This document shows, one piece after another, positions 16,499 to 24,705 of a stretch of 64,000 nucleotides of DNA (within the stretch, counting starts at the first letter, position 1; each line of letters opens with the position of its first letter). Location: the NCBI GenBank assembly GCA_029260515.1, contig JAJDDC010000070.1, positions 558,001 to 622,000 of the forward strand, given 5' to 3'. Source of the DNA: Phycisphaerales bacterium. GTDB taxonomy: Bacteria; Planctomycetota; Phycisphaerae; Phycisphaerales; UBA1924. Below the pieces are notes generated by a model, which saw nothing but the letters and a program-made list of their open reading frames with translations, had not been told where the DNA came from and searched no databases. A program made the position numbers and the translations under genes.

Positions 16499-17929
16499 GT
16501 GATCAAGTGGCTGGTGGGCATCGTCATCGTGCTGGTCGTCCTCGTCGGCGGCGGGGGGGTGGTCGTGATGGCCTCGCCCCTGGGCGAGAAGATCCGCGGC
16601 GGGTTCAACCAGGAGCCGCAGGCGACCGAGGTCCGGATGGAGGCCGCAGAGCTGGGCGACCTGACCCGGACCGTCAGCGCCCCGGGCTCGATCGAACCGA
16701 TCACGATGGTCAACATCTCGAGCCAGGTGTCGGCCAAGATCATCGCGCTGCCCTTCCGCGAGGGCGAGGTCGTCAAGAAGGACGACGTCGTCATCCGCCT
16801 GGACCCGCAGGACCTGCTGGCCCGGATGGACTCGGCCGAGGCGTCGATGAAGTCCGAGCAGGCGCGCCTGTCGGGCGCCGAGGCAAACCTCATCAACGCG
16901 CGGTTGAACTACGAGCGGTTCGAGCAGCTCTACGAGACCAAGGACGTGACCAAGTCCGACCTGGACGCGGCCGAGGCGCAGTACCTCTCGGCACAGTCCA
17001 ACAAGCAGGTCATCGAGCACGGCATCGAGATGGCCCAGGCCTCGATCGAGCAGGTCAAGAAGGACCTGGAGAACACGACCATCATGAGCCCGATCGACGG
17101 CGTGATCACGACGCTCAGCGCCGAAGTGGGCGAGACCGTCATCGTGGGCACGACCAACAACCCGGGCTCGGTCATCATGGAGATCGCCGACCTGTCGGAG
17201 ATGATCGTCAAGGCCCAGGTGGACGAGACGAACATCGCCCCGGTCGAGGAGGGCCAGGAGGTCCGCGTCTTCATCAACGCCTACTCGGACCGCGAGTACT
17301 CGGGCAAGGTGCAGAAGGTCGCGCTCAAGCGGCAGGTCGCGTCCGACGGCACCGGCGTCTTCGAGACCGAGATCCTGCTGAGGCTCGACGAGGGCGAGCG
17401 GCTGTACTCCGGGCTGACGGCGAGCGTCGAGATCGCGGTCGAGAGCTTCTACGACGTCGTCAAGGCGCCCAGCCAGGCGGTGCTCGACAGGCGCGTCGAG
17501 GAGCTCCCCGACGAGGTCAAGAAGGACAACCCGTACGTGGACACGAAGAAGGCGTACTGCCGCGTGGTCTATCGCCTGATCGACGGCAAATCGGTCGTGA
17601 CACCCGTGGACGTGGGGCCCAGCGACCTGACGCACTCGGTCATACTCGCGGGCCTCGAGGCGGGCGAGAAGGTCGTCTCGGGCCCGTACCGCGTGCTCGT
17701 TGACCTCAAGCACGGCACGCGCCTCCGCGAGGAGGGCGCGGACGACGAGGAGGACGCCGAGGGCGAGGCTGACGAGACAAACGACGGCGCGGGCGAGCAG
17801 ACGCCCGGCGACAATGCAGGCGAGGACGAGCCGGGCGAGGACGAGCCGGGCGACGACGAGACCCCCGCGGACGACTCTGCGGAAGAAGACTCGGACGCGA
17901 TGGCGACGACGGGCGGGGAGGCGCCGTGA
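16499..17929 (+). CDS. Periplasmic adaptor of an ABC exporter (MacA/HlyD family)
   Basis: Bridges the inner-membrane MacB pump to a TolC-like channel. GTG at 16499 has GGGAG six bases upstream and starts just before the TM anchor ('IKWLVGIVIVLVVLVGGGGV'), so I prefer it to ATG at 16406, giving 476 residues. Family features are the barrel-sandwich strands 'GSIEPITMVNISSQVSAKII', a long coiled-coil hairpin at about 100-190 and 'TTIMSPIDGVITTLSAEVGE'. The last roughly 65 residues are an unusual tail of almost only Asp, Glu, Gly and Ala. Its stop overlaps the GTG of the ATPase gene (GTGA). It forms an operon with 17926-22031. Confidence 0.88.
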   Translation: MIKWLVGIVIVLVVLVGGGGVVVMASPLGEKIRGGFNQEPQATEVRMEAAELGDLTRTVSAPGSIEPITMVNISSQVSAKIIALPFREGEVVKKDDVVIRLDPQDLLARMDSAEASMKSEQARLSGAEANLINARLNYERFEQLYETKDVTKSDLDAAEAQYLSAQSNKQVIEHGIEMAQASIEQVKKDLENTTIMSPIDGVITTLSAEVGETVIVGTTNNPGSVIMEIADLSEMIVKAQVDETNIAPVEEGQEVRVFINAYSDREYSGKVQKVALKRQVASDGTGVFETEILLRLDEGERLYSGLTASVEIAVESFYDVVKAPSQAVLDRRVEELPDEVKKDNPYVDTKKAYCRVVYRLIDGKSVVTPVDVGPSDLTHSVILAGLEAGEKVVSGPYRVLVDLKHGTRLREEGADDEEDAEGEADETNDGAGEQTPGDNAGEDEPGEDEPGDDETPADDSAEEDSDAMATTGGEAP

Positions 17930-18810
17930 GCAAGCAGGCGGGCGACCCCGATGTCATCATCGACATCCGCGCCCTGCACAAGGTGTACAAGGTGGGCGAG
18001 GAGCGCGTGCACGCGCTCCGCGGCATCGACCTGACGATCCGGCGCAACGAGTTCGTCGCGATCATGGGCGCCTCGGGCTCGGGCAAGTCCACGCTGATGA
18101 ACATCCTGGGCGCGCTCGACAAGCCCACCAAGGGCATGTACCGCCTCCGCGGCCGCGACACGCACAAGATGGGCATGAGCCAGCTCGCCCGCGTCCGCAA
18201 CGAGGACATCGGGTTCATCTTCCAGAGCTTCGAGCTGCTCCCACGCGCGACGTCGCTCAAGAACGTCATGCTCCCGATGCTCTACTCGTCCAAGCACATA
18301 TTCAGCGCCCGCAAGCGGGCCAAGAACGCGCTCCGCCGTGTCGGGCTGGGCGACCGGATGACGCACCGCCCCAACCAGCTCTCGGGCGGGCAGCGCCAGC
18401 GGGTCGCGGTCGCGCGGGCGCTGGTCAACGATCCGGCGATCCTGCTGGCAGACGAGCCCACGGGCAACCTGGACACGAAGACCACGCAGGAGATCATCGC
18501 CCTCTTCCGTGAGTTGCACGAGGCGGGCCAGACCATCGTCGTCGTCACCCACGAGGAGGACGTCGCGGGGCACGCCGACCGGATCGTCCGGCTGCGCGAC
18601 GGCGAGGTCATGAGCGACCACACGACCCGCGAGGACCCGATCCACCGGGTGTGGATCGAGCAGTCCCGCGAGGGGCACGGCGCCAAGGCGGGGGCCCCGG
18701 GCGCCCCCGAGAGCGCCCCGTCGGTCGGCGTCATGCCCACCCAGGACAGCCCGACCGCGTCCGTCCGCGCGGCGCGACCCAAGTCCACGCAGGCCAGGAG
18801 CGCGACATGA
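17926..18810 (+). CDS. MacB/LolD-type ABC transporter ATP-binding protein
   Basis: A 294-residue ATPase of the MacB/LolD/FtsE group: Walker A 'GASGSGKST', signature 'LSGGQRQRVAVARAL', Walker B 'ILLADEPTGNLDT' and the switch 'TIVVVTHEEDVAGHADRIVR'. The core ends near residue 235. The rest is a low-complexity Ala/Pro/Ser-rich tail with no domain. In this family ATP hydrolysis in the cytoplasm drives a mechanotransmission pump that pushes periplasmic substrates out through TolC. Here the ATPase and permease are separate genes joined by an ATGA overlap. Confidence 0.9.
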   Translation: MSKQAGDPDVIIDIRALHKVYKVGEERVHALRGIDLTIRRNEFVAIMGASGSGKSTLMNILGALDKPTKGMYRLRGRDTHKMGMSQLARVRNEDIGFIFQSFELLPRATSLKNVMLPMLYSSKHIFSARKRAKNALRRVGLGDRMTHRPNQLSGGQRQRVAVARALVNDPAILLADEPTGNLDTKTTQEIIALFRELHEAGQTIVVVTHEEDVAGHADRIVRLRDGEVMSDHTTREDPIHRVWIEQSREGHGAKAGAPGAPESAPSVGVMPTQDSPTASVRAARPKSTQARSAT

Positions 18811-20093
18811 GCGTCGTCTTCGCCCCGTTCCTTTACGTCCTCCGCCTGGTCGTGCAGACGGTCTTCCTGGCCGTCGGCCAGATCTGGGCCAACAAGACGC
18901 GGGCGATGCTCACGAGCCTGGGCATCATCATCGGCGTCGGCGCGGTCATCGCGGTGATCGCAGGTCTGGGCGGGCTCAAGAAGTTCGTCCTCGACGAGGT
19001 GGACGCCGCGGTCGGCGCCCGCAAGATGTGGGTCTGGGGCGAGGTGCCCGACTCCAAGCGCGCCGTCATGAACGACTCGGACGTCCGCGTGGGCCTCTAC
19101 GAGGCGAACCTGCTGCTCGAGAACGCCCCGTCGATCGAGTCGCTCACACCGATGGCCCACTCGAGCTGGCCGATCGCCTACGGCGAGGAGACCGTGCTCG
19201 GCGCCTCGATCTGGGGGATCTGGCCCGCGTGGAACGACGTCGAGGACCGGACCGTCGTGTACGGGCGCCCGCTGAGCCGCATCGACAGCGACGAGAAACG
19301 CCTCGTGTGCATGATCAACGAGCAGGCGATCGAGGAGCTCAACCTCGACCTGGACCCCACGGGCGACTACCTGCTCGTCAACGGGCGCCGCTGTCTCGTC
19401 GTCGGCGTCGTCGAGACCAAGGACGGCGGCGGGATCTTCGGCGGCGGACAACCCCGCACCGAGGTCTGGATCCCCTTCGAGACGCACAAAAACATGAACC
19501 CGTACACCGGCACGTGGTTCCAGATGCAGCTCGTCGAACCGACATCGGACCGCCCGATGGACGCGGTCGCGGCGGACGCCAAGGCCGAGGTCAATATCAT
19601 CCTGCGCACCCACCGCAACCTCGGGCCCGAGGACGAGGACACCTTCGAGATGGAGGTCGTCCAGAGCGTCATCGGGTTCTTCAACCAGATGGCGTTCGTG
19701 CTCACCGCGGTCGGGGGCGTGATCGCGGCGATCTCGCTGCTCGTGGGCGGCATCGGGATCATGAACATCATGCTCGTCTCGGTGTCCGAGCGGACCCGCG
19801 AGATCGGGCTCCGCAAGGCCGTCGGCGCCCGCCCGCCGATCGTGCTGACGCAGTTCTTGATCGAGGCGGTCGTGCTCTGCCTCGTGGGCGGGGCGATCGG
19901 GCTGCTGATCGGGCAGGGCGCCGCCACGCTGCTGCGTTTCGTGCCGGGCATGTCGATCGAGAGTGTCTCGGTGCCCCGCTGGGCGGTGTTCATGTCGGTG
20001 GGCGTCTCGGCGCTCGTGGGCGTGGTCTCGGGCATGTTCCCCGCGATCAAGGCCGCCCGGCTCAACCCTATCGACGCGCTGCGTCACGAGTAA
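18807..20093 (+). CDS. MacB-like ABC transporter permease
   Basis: A 428-residue permease. One N-terminal TM helix ('AMLTSLGIIIGVGAVIAVIA') is followed by a large MacB periplasmic domain (about residues 60-280) and three C-terminal TM helices. The FtsX/MacB signature 'LLVGGIGIMNIMLVSVSERT' followed by 'REIGLRKAVGARPPIVLTQF' is present. Start ATG at 18807 overlaps the ATPase stop. It works with the genes on both sides as an efflux or secretion pump; the substrate (antibiotic, peptide, lipid or lipoprotein) cannot be told. Confidence 0.92.
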   Translation: MSVVFAPFLYVLRLVVQTVFLAVGQIWANKTRAMLTSLGIIIGVGAVIAVIAGLGGLKKFVLDEVDAAVGARKMWVWGEVPDSKRAVMNDSDVRVGLYEANLLLENAPSIESLTPMAHSSWPIAYGEETVLGASIWGIWPAWNDVEDRTVVYGRPLSRIDSDEKRLVCMINEQAIEELNLDLDPTGDYLLVNGRRCLVVGVVETKDGGGIFGGGQPRTEVWIPFETHKNMNPYTGTWFQMQLVEPTSDRPMDAVAADAKAEVNIILRTHRNLGPEDEDTFEMEVVQSVIGFFNQMAFVLTAVGGVIAAISLLVGGIGIMNIMLVSVSERTREIGLRKAVGARPPIVLTQFLIEAVVLCLVGGAIGLLIGQGAATLLRFVPGMSIESVSVPRWAVFMSVGVSALVGVVSGMFPAIKAARLNPIDALRHE

Positions 20094-20141
20094 TCCCCCC
20101 GCGGGCGCACAGGCGCCCGGGCAGTACCAGGAGTTGTGACC

Positions 20142-22031
20142 ATGGCGAGAGGGGGGACGCTGCTCCCGGTGTCGTGCGCGGGCGTGATCGTGCTGTGCAC
20201 GATCATCGGCGGATGCACAAACCCGTTCGGGTCCGACCCGATGGACTACGACCGGCGTGTCTCGCGCGAGCAGGCCCGCGAGATCCGCACGCTGCAGGTC
20301 GAGCGGTACGCGCAGGCCGACGTCGAAGGCGACGGCGCGGACGCCGCACTGGCCGCGGCCCGGGCGCACTTCGATTCGATGGATACCTACGAGATCACGC
20401 TCGAGGAGGCCCGGGCGGCGACGCTGCGCAACAACCTCGGGCTGCAGGCGACCCTGGTCGCGCCCGCGATCGCCTCCGAGGCGGTGAACGAGGAGGAGGG
20501 GCGCTTCAACGCGGTCTTCACCCTCTCGGGCCTGTGGAGCGAGACCGACCAGCCAACAGCCTCGACACTCGCCGGATCGCAAACACGGACGCAGTCGGTC
20601 ACGCCCGGCGTGCGGATCCCGCTGCGCACGGGCGGCGAGGCGTCCATCAACCTCCCCATCACGCATTTCCAGACCAACAACACGTTCTCGACGCTCAACC
20701 CGGCGGTCACGGCGGACCTCGAGTTCTCGCTGAGCCACAACCTGCTCCGCGGCGCGGGGCGCCGGGCGACGATGCACTCGGTCCGCATCGCCGACTACAA
20801 CCACCAGGTCTCCGAGGTGCAGACCAAGCTCGAGATCATCCGACAGCTGGCGGCGGTGGACCGGGCGTACTGGCGCCTGTTCGCGGCCAGGCAGGCCCTG
20901 CTCGTGCGCATCCAGCAGTACGAGCTCGCCGAGGAACAGCTCGGGCGGGCCGACCGCCAGCAGCGCGCGGGCGCGGTCGCCGAGATCGAGGTCATCCGCG
21001 CCAGCTCGGGCGTCGCCGACCGTGTGGACGAGATCCTTCGGGCGCAGAACCAGGTCCTGCTCCAGGAGCGCGAGTTCAAGCGCATCGTCAACATCCCGGG
21101 CCTGGACGTGGACACGGGCGTGATCCTCGTGCCCGCCAGCCCGCCCGAGGCGGCGCGGTACGTGTTCGACCGCGACGAGCTGATGGGCGTCGCGCTAACC
21201 AACCGGATGGAGCTGCTCGAGGACGAGCTGCGCCTGGCGATGGACGCCGCGAGCATCGCCTTCGCCCGCAACGACGCCCTGCCCCTGCTGGCCCTGAGCT
21301 ACACCTACCGGATCAACGGGCTCGGGGGCACCGAGGGCCAAGCGTTCGCCTCGCTCGACGACAACAGGTTCGAGGACTGGTCCGTCGGGCTCAACGCCGA
21401 GGTTCCCCTGGGCAACCGGCAACGCCGGGCCGCGGTCGCACAGGCGGTCCTGACCCGCCTGCAACGACTCTCGACCCGCGAGGCCAGGCGCCAGAGCATC
21501 CGCCAGGAGGTGCTCGACGCGGCCGACCGGATCGAATCCGACTGGCAGCGGATCCTGGCCGCCCGCGAATCGGTGATCCTCAACACCCGGGCCCTAGACG
21601 CCGAGCGACGGGTCTTCGGCGTGGGGCGGTCCACAAGCAACGACGTGCTCGACGCGGACACGCGTCTGGCCGAGGCCAGGCTGACCGAGATCCAGGCGAT
21701 CGCCGACTACCAGGTCTCTCAGGTGGACCTGGCGTTCGCGGCGGGGCTGTCGCTGGGCGCGAGCAAGGTCGTCTGGGACCCGGCCGACCCACGCGGCACG
21801 CCCGAGGCCGACGCACAACGCGAGTCCCTCCCCGATTACTCGCCCGTGTCGGGGATCTTCAACGACGGCGAGGACGTGTCCGAAGCGGGCGACGCGCAAG
21901 TCATGCCCGACGACGCCGAGCCGATCGAGGACCCGCCCGCCGACGGTGGCGACGTGCCGTTGGCGGAGTCAGCGGACGGCGTCGAAGAAGTTGACACGAA
22001 TGAAACGGTTGCACCGAACCCGGCGCCCTGA
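20142..22031 (+). CDS. TolC-family outer-membrane efflux lipoprotein
   Basis: ATG at 20142 is 8 bases after AGGAG, better placed than GTG at 20136. The 629-residue protein has a lipoprotein signal with the lipobox at 'IIGGC'. The TolC fold shows as two similar halves, each with a long coiled coil: 'AATLRNNLGLQATLVAPAI' opens the first and 'AVAQAVLTRLQRLSTREARR' lies in the second, with 'VDRAYWRLFAARQALLVRIQ' between them. It supplies the outer-membrane channel for the MacAB-like pump upstream. The C-terminal 80 residues are acidic and low in complexity, like the adaptor's tail, and may be periplasmic. Confidence 0.88.
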   Translation: MARGGTLLPVSCAGVIVLCTIIGGCTNPFGSDPMDYDRRVSREQAREIRTLQVERYAQADVEGDGADAALAAARAHFDSMDTYEITLEEARAATLRNNLGLQATLVAPAIASEAVNEEEGRFNAVFTLSGLWSETDQPTASTLAGSQTRTQSVTPGVRIPLRTGGEASINLPITHFQTNNTFSTLNPAVTADLEFSLSHNLLRGAGRRATMHSVRIADYNHQVSEVQTKLEIIRQLAAVDRAYWRLFAARQALLVRIQQYELAEEQLGRADRQQRAGAVAEIEVIRASSGVADRVDEILRAQNQVLLQEREFKRIVNIPGLDVDTGVILVPASPPEAARYVFDRDELMGVALTNRMELLEDELRLAMDAASIAFARNDALPLLALSYTYRINGLGGTEGQAFASLDDNRFEDWSVGLNAEVPLGNRQRRAAVAQAVLTRLQRLSTREARRQSIRQEVLDAADRIESDWQRILAARESVILNTRALDAERRVFGVGRSTSNDVLDADTRLAEARLTEIQAIADYQVSQVDLAFAAGLSLGASKVVWDPADPRGTPEADAQRESLPDYSPVSGIFNDGEDVSEAGDAQVMPDDAEPIEDPPADGGDVPLAESADGVEEVDTNETVAPNPAP

Positions 22032-22049
22032 AGCGCCGATCACGCGGGC

Positions 22050-22247
22050 GTGAGCACACCCAAGCCCGAACAACCGACCGAGCGACTGATCGAGCCCCGT
22101 GACGATCTGCTGAGCTTCGCGGCCTCGGCCAATGAGCTGGCCGAGCGGATCCACCGCGGCGAGGGCCCAGACCTGGGGCGCCTCGTCGGCGCGATCGTCA
22201 GCGAGCGCGTGGACGACGACGACGAGCCGCTCGCCAGGGCCGCCTGA
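22050..22247 (+). CDS. Small hypothetical protein, 65 residues
   Basis: A short, charged, largely helical protein (with 'DDLLSFAASANELAERIHRG') and an acidic 'VDDDDE' near the end. No signal peptide, TM helix or known family. It starts with GTG 18 bp after the TolC gene and ends 20 bp before the convergent Vsr-methyltransferase gene. Probably the last gene of the export operon, but it is short enough that coding status is uncertain. Confidence 0.4.
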   Translation: MSTPKPEQPTERLIEPRDDLLSFAASANELAERIHRGEGPDLGRLVGAIVSERVDDDDEPLARAA

Positions 22248-22267
22248 GGCGCCCGGGCTCCTCGCGT

Positions 22268-23881
22268 CTATGGCGCGCGGAGCAGACGTCCGCGGATCAA
22301 CTCCGCCGCCAGCGGGTTGACGGCGTTGCGCACCACCCAGTCCACGACATCGACCACGACCGCGTCGCCGAAGCCGAACAACGCGTCGTCGTCGCGCACG
22401 CCCTCGGCGTCGAACCTGAAGTCGGGCGCGCCCATCAGGCGCGCGCACTCGCGGGGGGTCAGCAGCCTCGCCCGCCAGCCATCCGCGTCGGCGCGGACGA
22501 GTATCTGCTTCGCGGAGCCCCCCTTGGGCGTGCGGAGGCAGCCGGCGACGCCGTCCATACGCAGCTCGGCGGTGGACCGCCCGTTGCGCATCCGCCGGAA
22601 CCCGGTCGCCCACGCGACGCCGTTCGCCTCGACCAGCGCGTCGAGGCCCGAGACATGGCGATCGCTCGTCTGCGCGCGCAGTTTTTCGACCCGCTCGGCG
22701 CCCCACCAGCGTGGGTCGTCGTCTCCCAAGTCCTCGAGAATGTCGGGCAGAAACGTCGCCAGCTCGGGCGGCTCGGGCATCGGGCGGATGGCCCAGGGCA
22801 GGTCGGTGTTCGCGTGGATGAACCCGACAAGCCGCGCCGGGCGGATGGTCGAGACCGAGACGTCGCCCGCGTCGATCGTGGGCGAGAAGTCGAGTTCCTT
22901 GCGCACGCCGACGACGAACAGACGCGGGCGGCTCTGTGGCACGAACCGCTTGGCGTTGACCGCGAGCGTGTCGAACCGGTAGCCGGCCTGGCCCAGAAGC
23001 TCCAGGCAGATGCGGAAGTCACGCCCGCCGTGCGCGGTGATGAGGCCCAGCACGTTCTCGAGCATGACGAAGGGGGGGCGTGCGCCGCCCATCTGCGCGA
23101 GCATGTGCGCAAAGCGGAGGTACGCCGACGACTGGGGGCCGTCCTCGATGCCGCGTTGTTGGCCCGCGAGCGAGAGGTCGGTGCAGGGGAAGCACGCCGC
23201 GATCAGCCCGACCCTCGGCACGGAGCGGACACCGACGTCGTGGATCGAGCGGTCCTCGAGCGTGAACCCGACCCGCTCGTCGCCCAGGTTGTGGTAGTAG
23301 AGGCGGCGCTTGGTCGCCTCGTAGTCGTTGGCCCAGACCGTCCGCCACCCGCCGGCGAGCAGGCCCATCCGCATCAGCCCGATGCCGGCGAAGAAGTCGG
23401 CGCTCGTGCCCAGGGCGGCTGCGGACGCCATCTTGTCCGGCTTGAGCGTCCCGTCGCGGGCGCGGAGGATCAGCTGTGCGCACGCGTCGGGCTCCTTCTC
23501 GACGTCGCGGTCCCAGAGGCGGAGCACGGACCAGCCCTCGCGGACGAGTTCGCCGGTGAACCGGAGGTCGCGGGCGACGTTGTTCTGGATTTTATGGACC
23601 CAGTAGTCGCGGTTTTTTGCGCCGGCGTACGCCTGGTCGAGGGTCGTGAGCCCGCGTCGGCGCCACTGCCCGCCGTGCCACTTCTCGCCGTCGATGAAGA
23701 CGGCGAGTCGGGCCTTGTGGAAGGCGATGTCGGGCTTGCCCGGCAGGCGTGGGCAGTTGGTGGAGGGTCGGACGCCTTGCCGTCGGAGGGCGGCCCACAG
23801 CGCCCGCTCGGGCCCGGTGCCCTCGGAGCGCACGCGCCCCATGAGTTCCCGCCTCGCCGTCTGTGTGAGGAAATCAGGCAT
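22268..23881 (-). CDS. Vsr-like endonuclease fused to C5-cytosine DNA methyltransferase
   Basis: One 537-residue chain with two enzymes. Residues 1-145 match Vsr mismatch endonucleases, which nick beside T:G mismatches left by 5-methylcytosine deamination: the LPGKPD Asp51 and Trp68-His69 in 'FIDGEKWHG' correspond to the active site. The family's zinc-ligand Cys/His positions read Glu, Gly and Asp, so the zinc site seems lost. Residues 160-537 are a Dcm-type methyltransferase: motif I 'DFFAGIG' (162-168), nucleophile Cys233 in 'FPCTDLS', ENV at 275-277 and QSRPR at 316-320. The C-terminal motif X is 'FGDAVVVDVV'. The two proteins are normally separate neighbours. Recognition site unknown; no restriction enzyme gene is visible. 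Confidence 0.88.
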   Translation of the reverse strand: MPDFLTQTARRELMGRVRSEGTGPERALWAALRRQGVRPSTNCPRLPGKPDIAFHKARLAVFIDGEKWHGGQWRRRGLTTLDQAYAGAKNRDYWVHKIQNNVARDLRFTGELVREGWSVLRLWDRDVEKEPDACAQLILRARDGTLKPDKMASAAALGTSADFFAGIGLMRMGLLAGGWRTVWANDYEATKRRLYYHNLGDERVGFTLEDRSIHDVGVRSVPRVGLIAACFPCTDLSLAGQQRGIEDGPQSSAYLRFAHMLAQMGGARPPFVMLENVLGLITAHGGRDFRICLELLGQAGYRFDTLAVNAKRFVPQSRPRLFVVGVRKELDFSPTIDAGDVSVSTIRPARLVGFIHANTDLPWAIRPMPEPPELATFLPDILEDLGDDDPRWWGAERVEKLRAQTSDRHVSGLDALVEANGVAWATGFRRMRNGRSTAELRMDGVAGCLRTPKGGSAKQILVRADADGWRARLLTPRECARLMGAPDFRFDAEGVRDDDALFGFGDAVVVDVVDWVVRNAVNPLAAELIRGRLLRAP

Positions 23882-23970
23882 CCGTGCGCCTTTCTTCGAT
23901 CGAGTTTACGCGCCGGCGCCCGGGGCCCCGGGGGCCACTATTGTTCGTGGACAGCCCCACGATGGGGGCG

Positions 23971-24058
23971 GGTGCGGTGGCTGAGCGGTTGAAGGCGCCG
24001 GACTTGAAATCCGGTGAGGGGCTTGTCCTCTCCGTGGGTTCGAATCCCACCCGCACCG
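23971..24058 (+). tRNA. tRNA-Ser (anticodon TGA)
   Basis: An 88-base class II tRNA. The acceptor stem GGTGCGG (23971-23977) pairs with CCGCACC (24051-24057). The D-arm is GCTGAGCGGTTGAAGGC. The anticodon stem-loop CCGGA-CTTGAAA-TCCGG places TGA at 24005-24007. A serine-type long variable arm and the T-arm GTGGG-TTCGAAT-CCCAC follow. The discriminator is G and no CCA is encoded. It lies 89 bp from the divergent Vsr-methyltransferase gene. I found no integrase or copy of its 3' end in the window. Confidence 0.95.
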
Positions 24059-24083
24059 CTTTCTTTTCCCGTCAGGAGCACGG

Positions 24084-24701
24084 ATGGACACGACGGCGAC
24101 GCAGTCATTCGGCGGCCTCCTCGAGTCGGTCGCGGCCAAGACCCCCGCCCCCGGTGGCGGGGCGGTCGCATCGGCGGTTGGGGCGCTTGGCGCGGCCCTG
24201 GGCTCCATGGTCGTCGCGTACTCGGTGGGCAAGAAGTCCCTGGCCGAGCACCGCGGGGCGTTGGAAGACGCCGCGGGGCGTCTGGACAACGCCCGGACGA
24301 TCCTGCTGGCCCTGGCGGGCGAGGACGCCGCGGCGTTCGCGCTGCTGACGCAACTCCGGGCGCTGCCCGGGTCCGACCCCCGGCGGATCGAACAAGAGCC
24401 CATCGCCCGGGCGGCGGTCGTGCAGGCGCCACGGTCGGTGCTGGCGGCCTCGATCGACCTTCTGCGTCTGTTGGAGTCGCTGGCGCCGATCACCAACCGG
24501 CATCTGCGGTCGGACCTGGCGATCGCGGCGGTGCTGGGCGAGGCGACGGCCAGGTCGGCGGCCTGGAACGTCGCCGTCAACCTCCCGCTCGTGGACGACG
24601 CGGGCGAGCGGGGCGCCCTGGAATCCGAAACGGCCCGGATGGTCGCCGACGCCCGGGCGCGGGCCGCCCGCGTCGAGGCCGCGTGCGCGGGCGAACAATG
24701 A
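24084..24701 (+). CDS. Cyclodeaminase/cyclohydrolase-family protein (FtcD C-terminal-like)
   Basis: A 205-residue all-helical protein. The opening 'TPAPGGGAVASAVGALGAAL' is the signature of the formiminotransferase-cyclodeaminase / methenyl-THF cyclohydrolase domain (FtcD, FchA), and 'AAWNVAVNLPLVDD' is also typical. Such proteins act on formimino- or methenyl-tetrahydrofolate in one-carbon metabolism. There are no histidine-degradation or other folate genes beside it, so the reaction stays open. It precedes the SpoIIE phosphatase by 4 bp and is probably cotranscribed. Confidence 0.82.
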   Translation: MDTTATQSFGGLLESVAAKTPAPGGGAVASAVGALGAALGSMVVAYSVGKKSLAEHRGALEDAAGRLDNARTILLALAGEDAAAFALLTQLRALPGSDPRRIEQEPIARAAVVQAPRSVLAASIDLLRLLESLAPITNRHLRSDLAIAAVLGEATARSAAWNVAVNLPLVDDAGERGALESETARMVADARARAARVEAACAGEQ

Positions 24702-24705
24702 CGCC

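Noticed and set aside
14366..17713. Very long open frame on the minus strand, over 1100 codons
   Set aside because: It lies opposite glycyl-tRNA synthetase and the MacA gene, is rich in Asp, Val, Leu, Arg and His as expected for an antisense frame of GC-rich DNA, and has no recognisable domain.
19028..21994. Long plus-strand frame overlapping the MacB permease and TolC genes
   Set aside because: Composition is Arg/Gly/Pro-rich without domains; it is an alternate frame of two well-supported genes.
22268..23881. Possible complete restriction-modification system
   Set aside because: Only the Vsr-methyltransferase fusion is present; neighbouring genes are an export operon remnant and a tRNA, with no restriction endonuclease.
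23882..24058. tRNA-Ser beside a methyltransferase as a possible integration site
   Set aside because: No integrase, no repeat of the tRNA 3' end, and normal composition on both sides; the tRNA is called without an attachment site.
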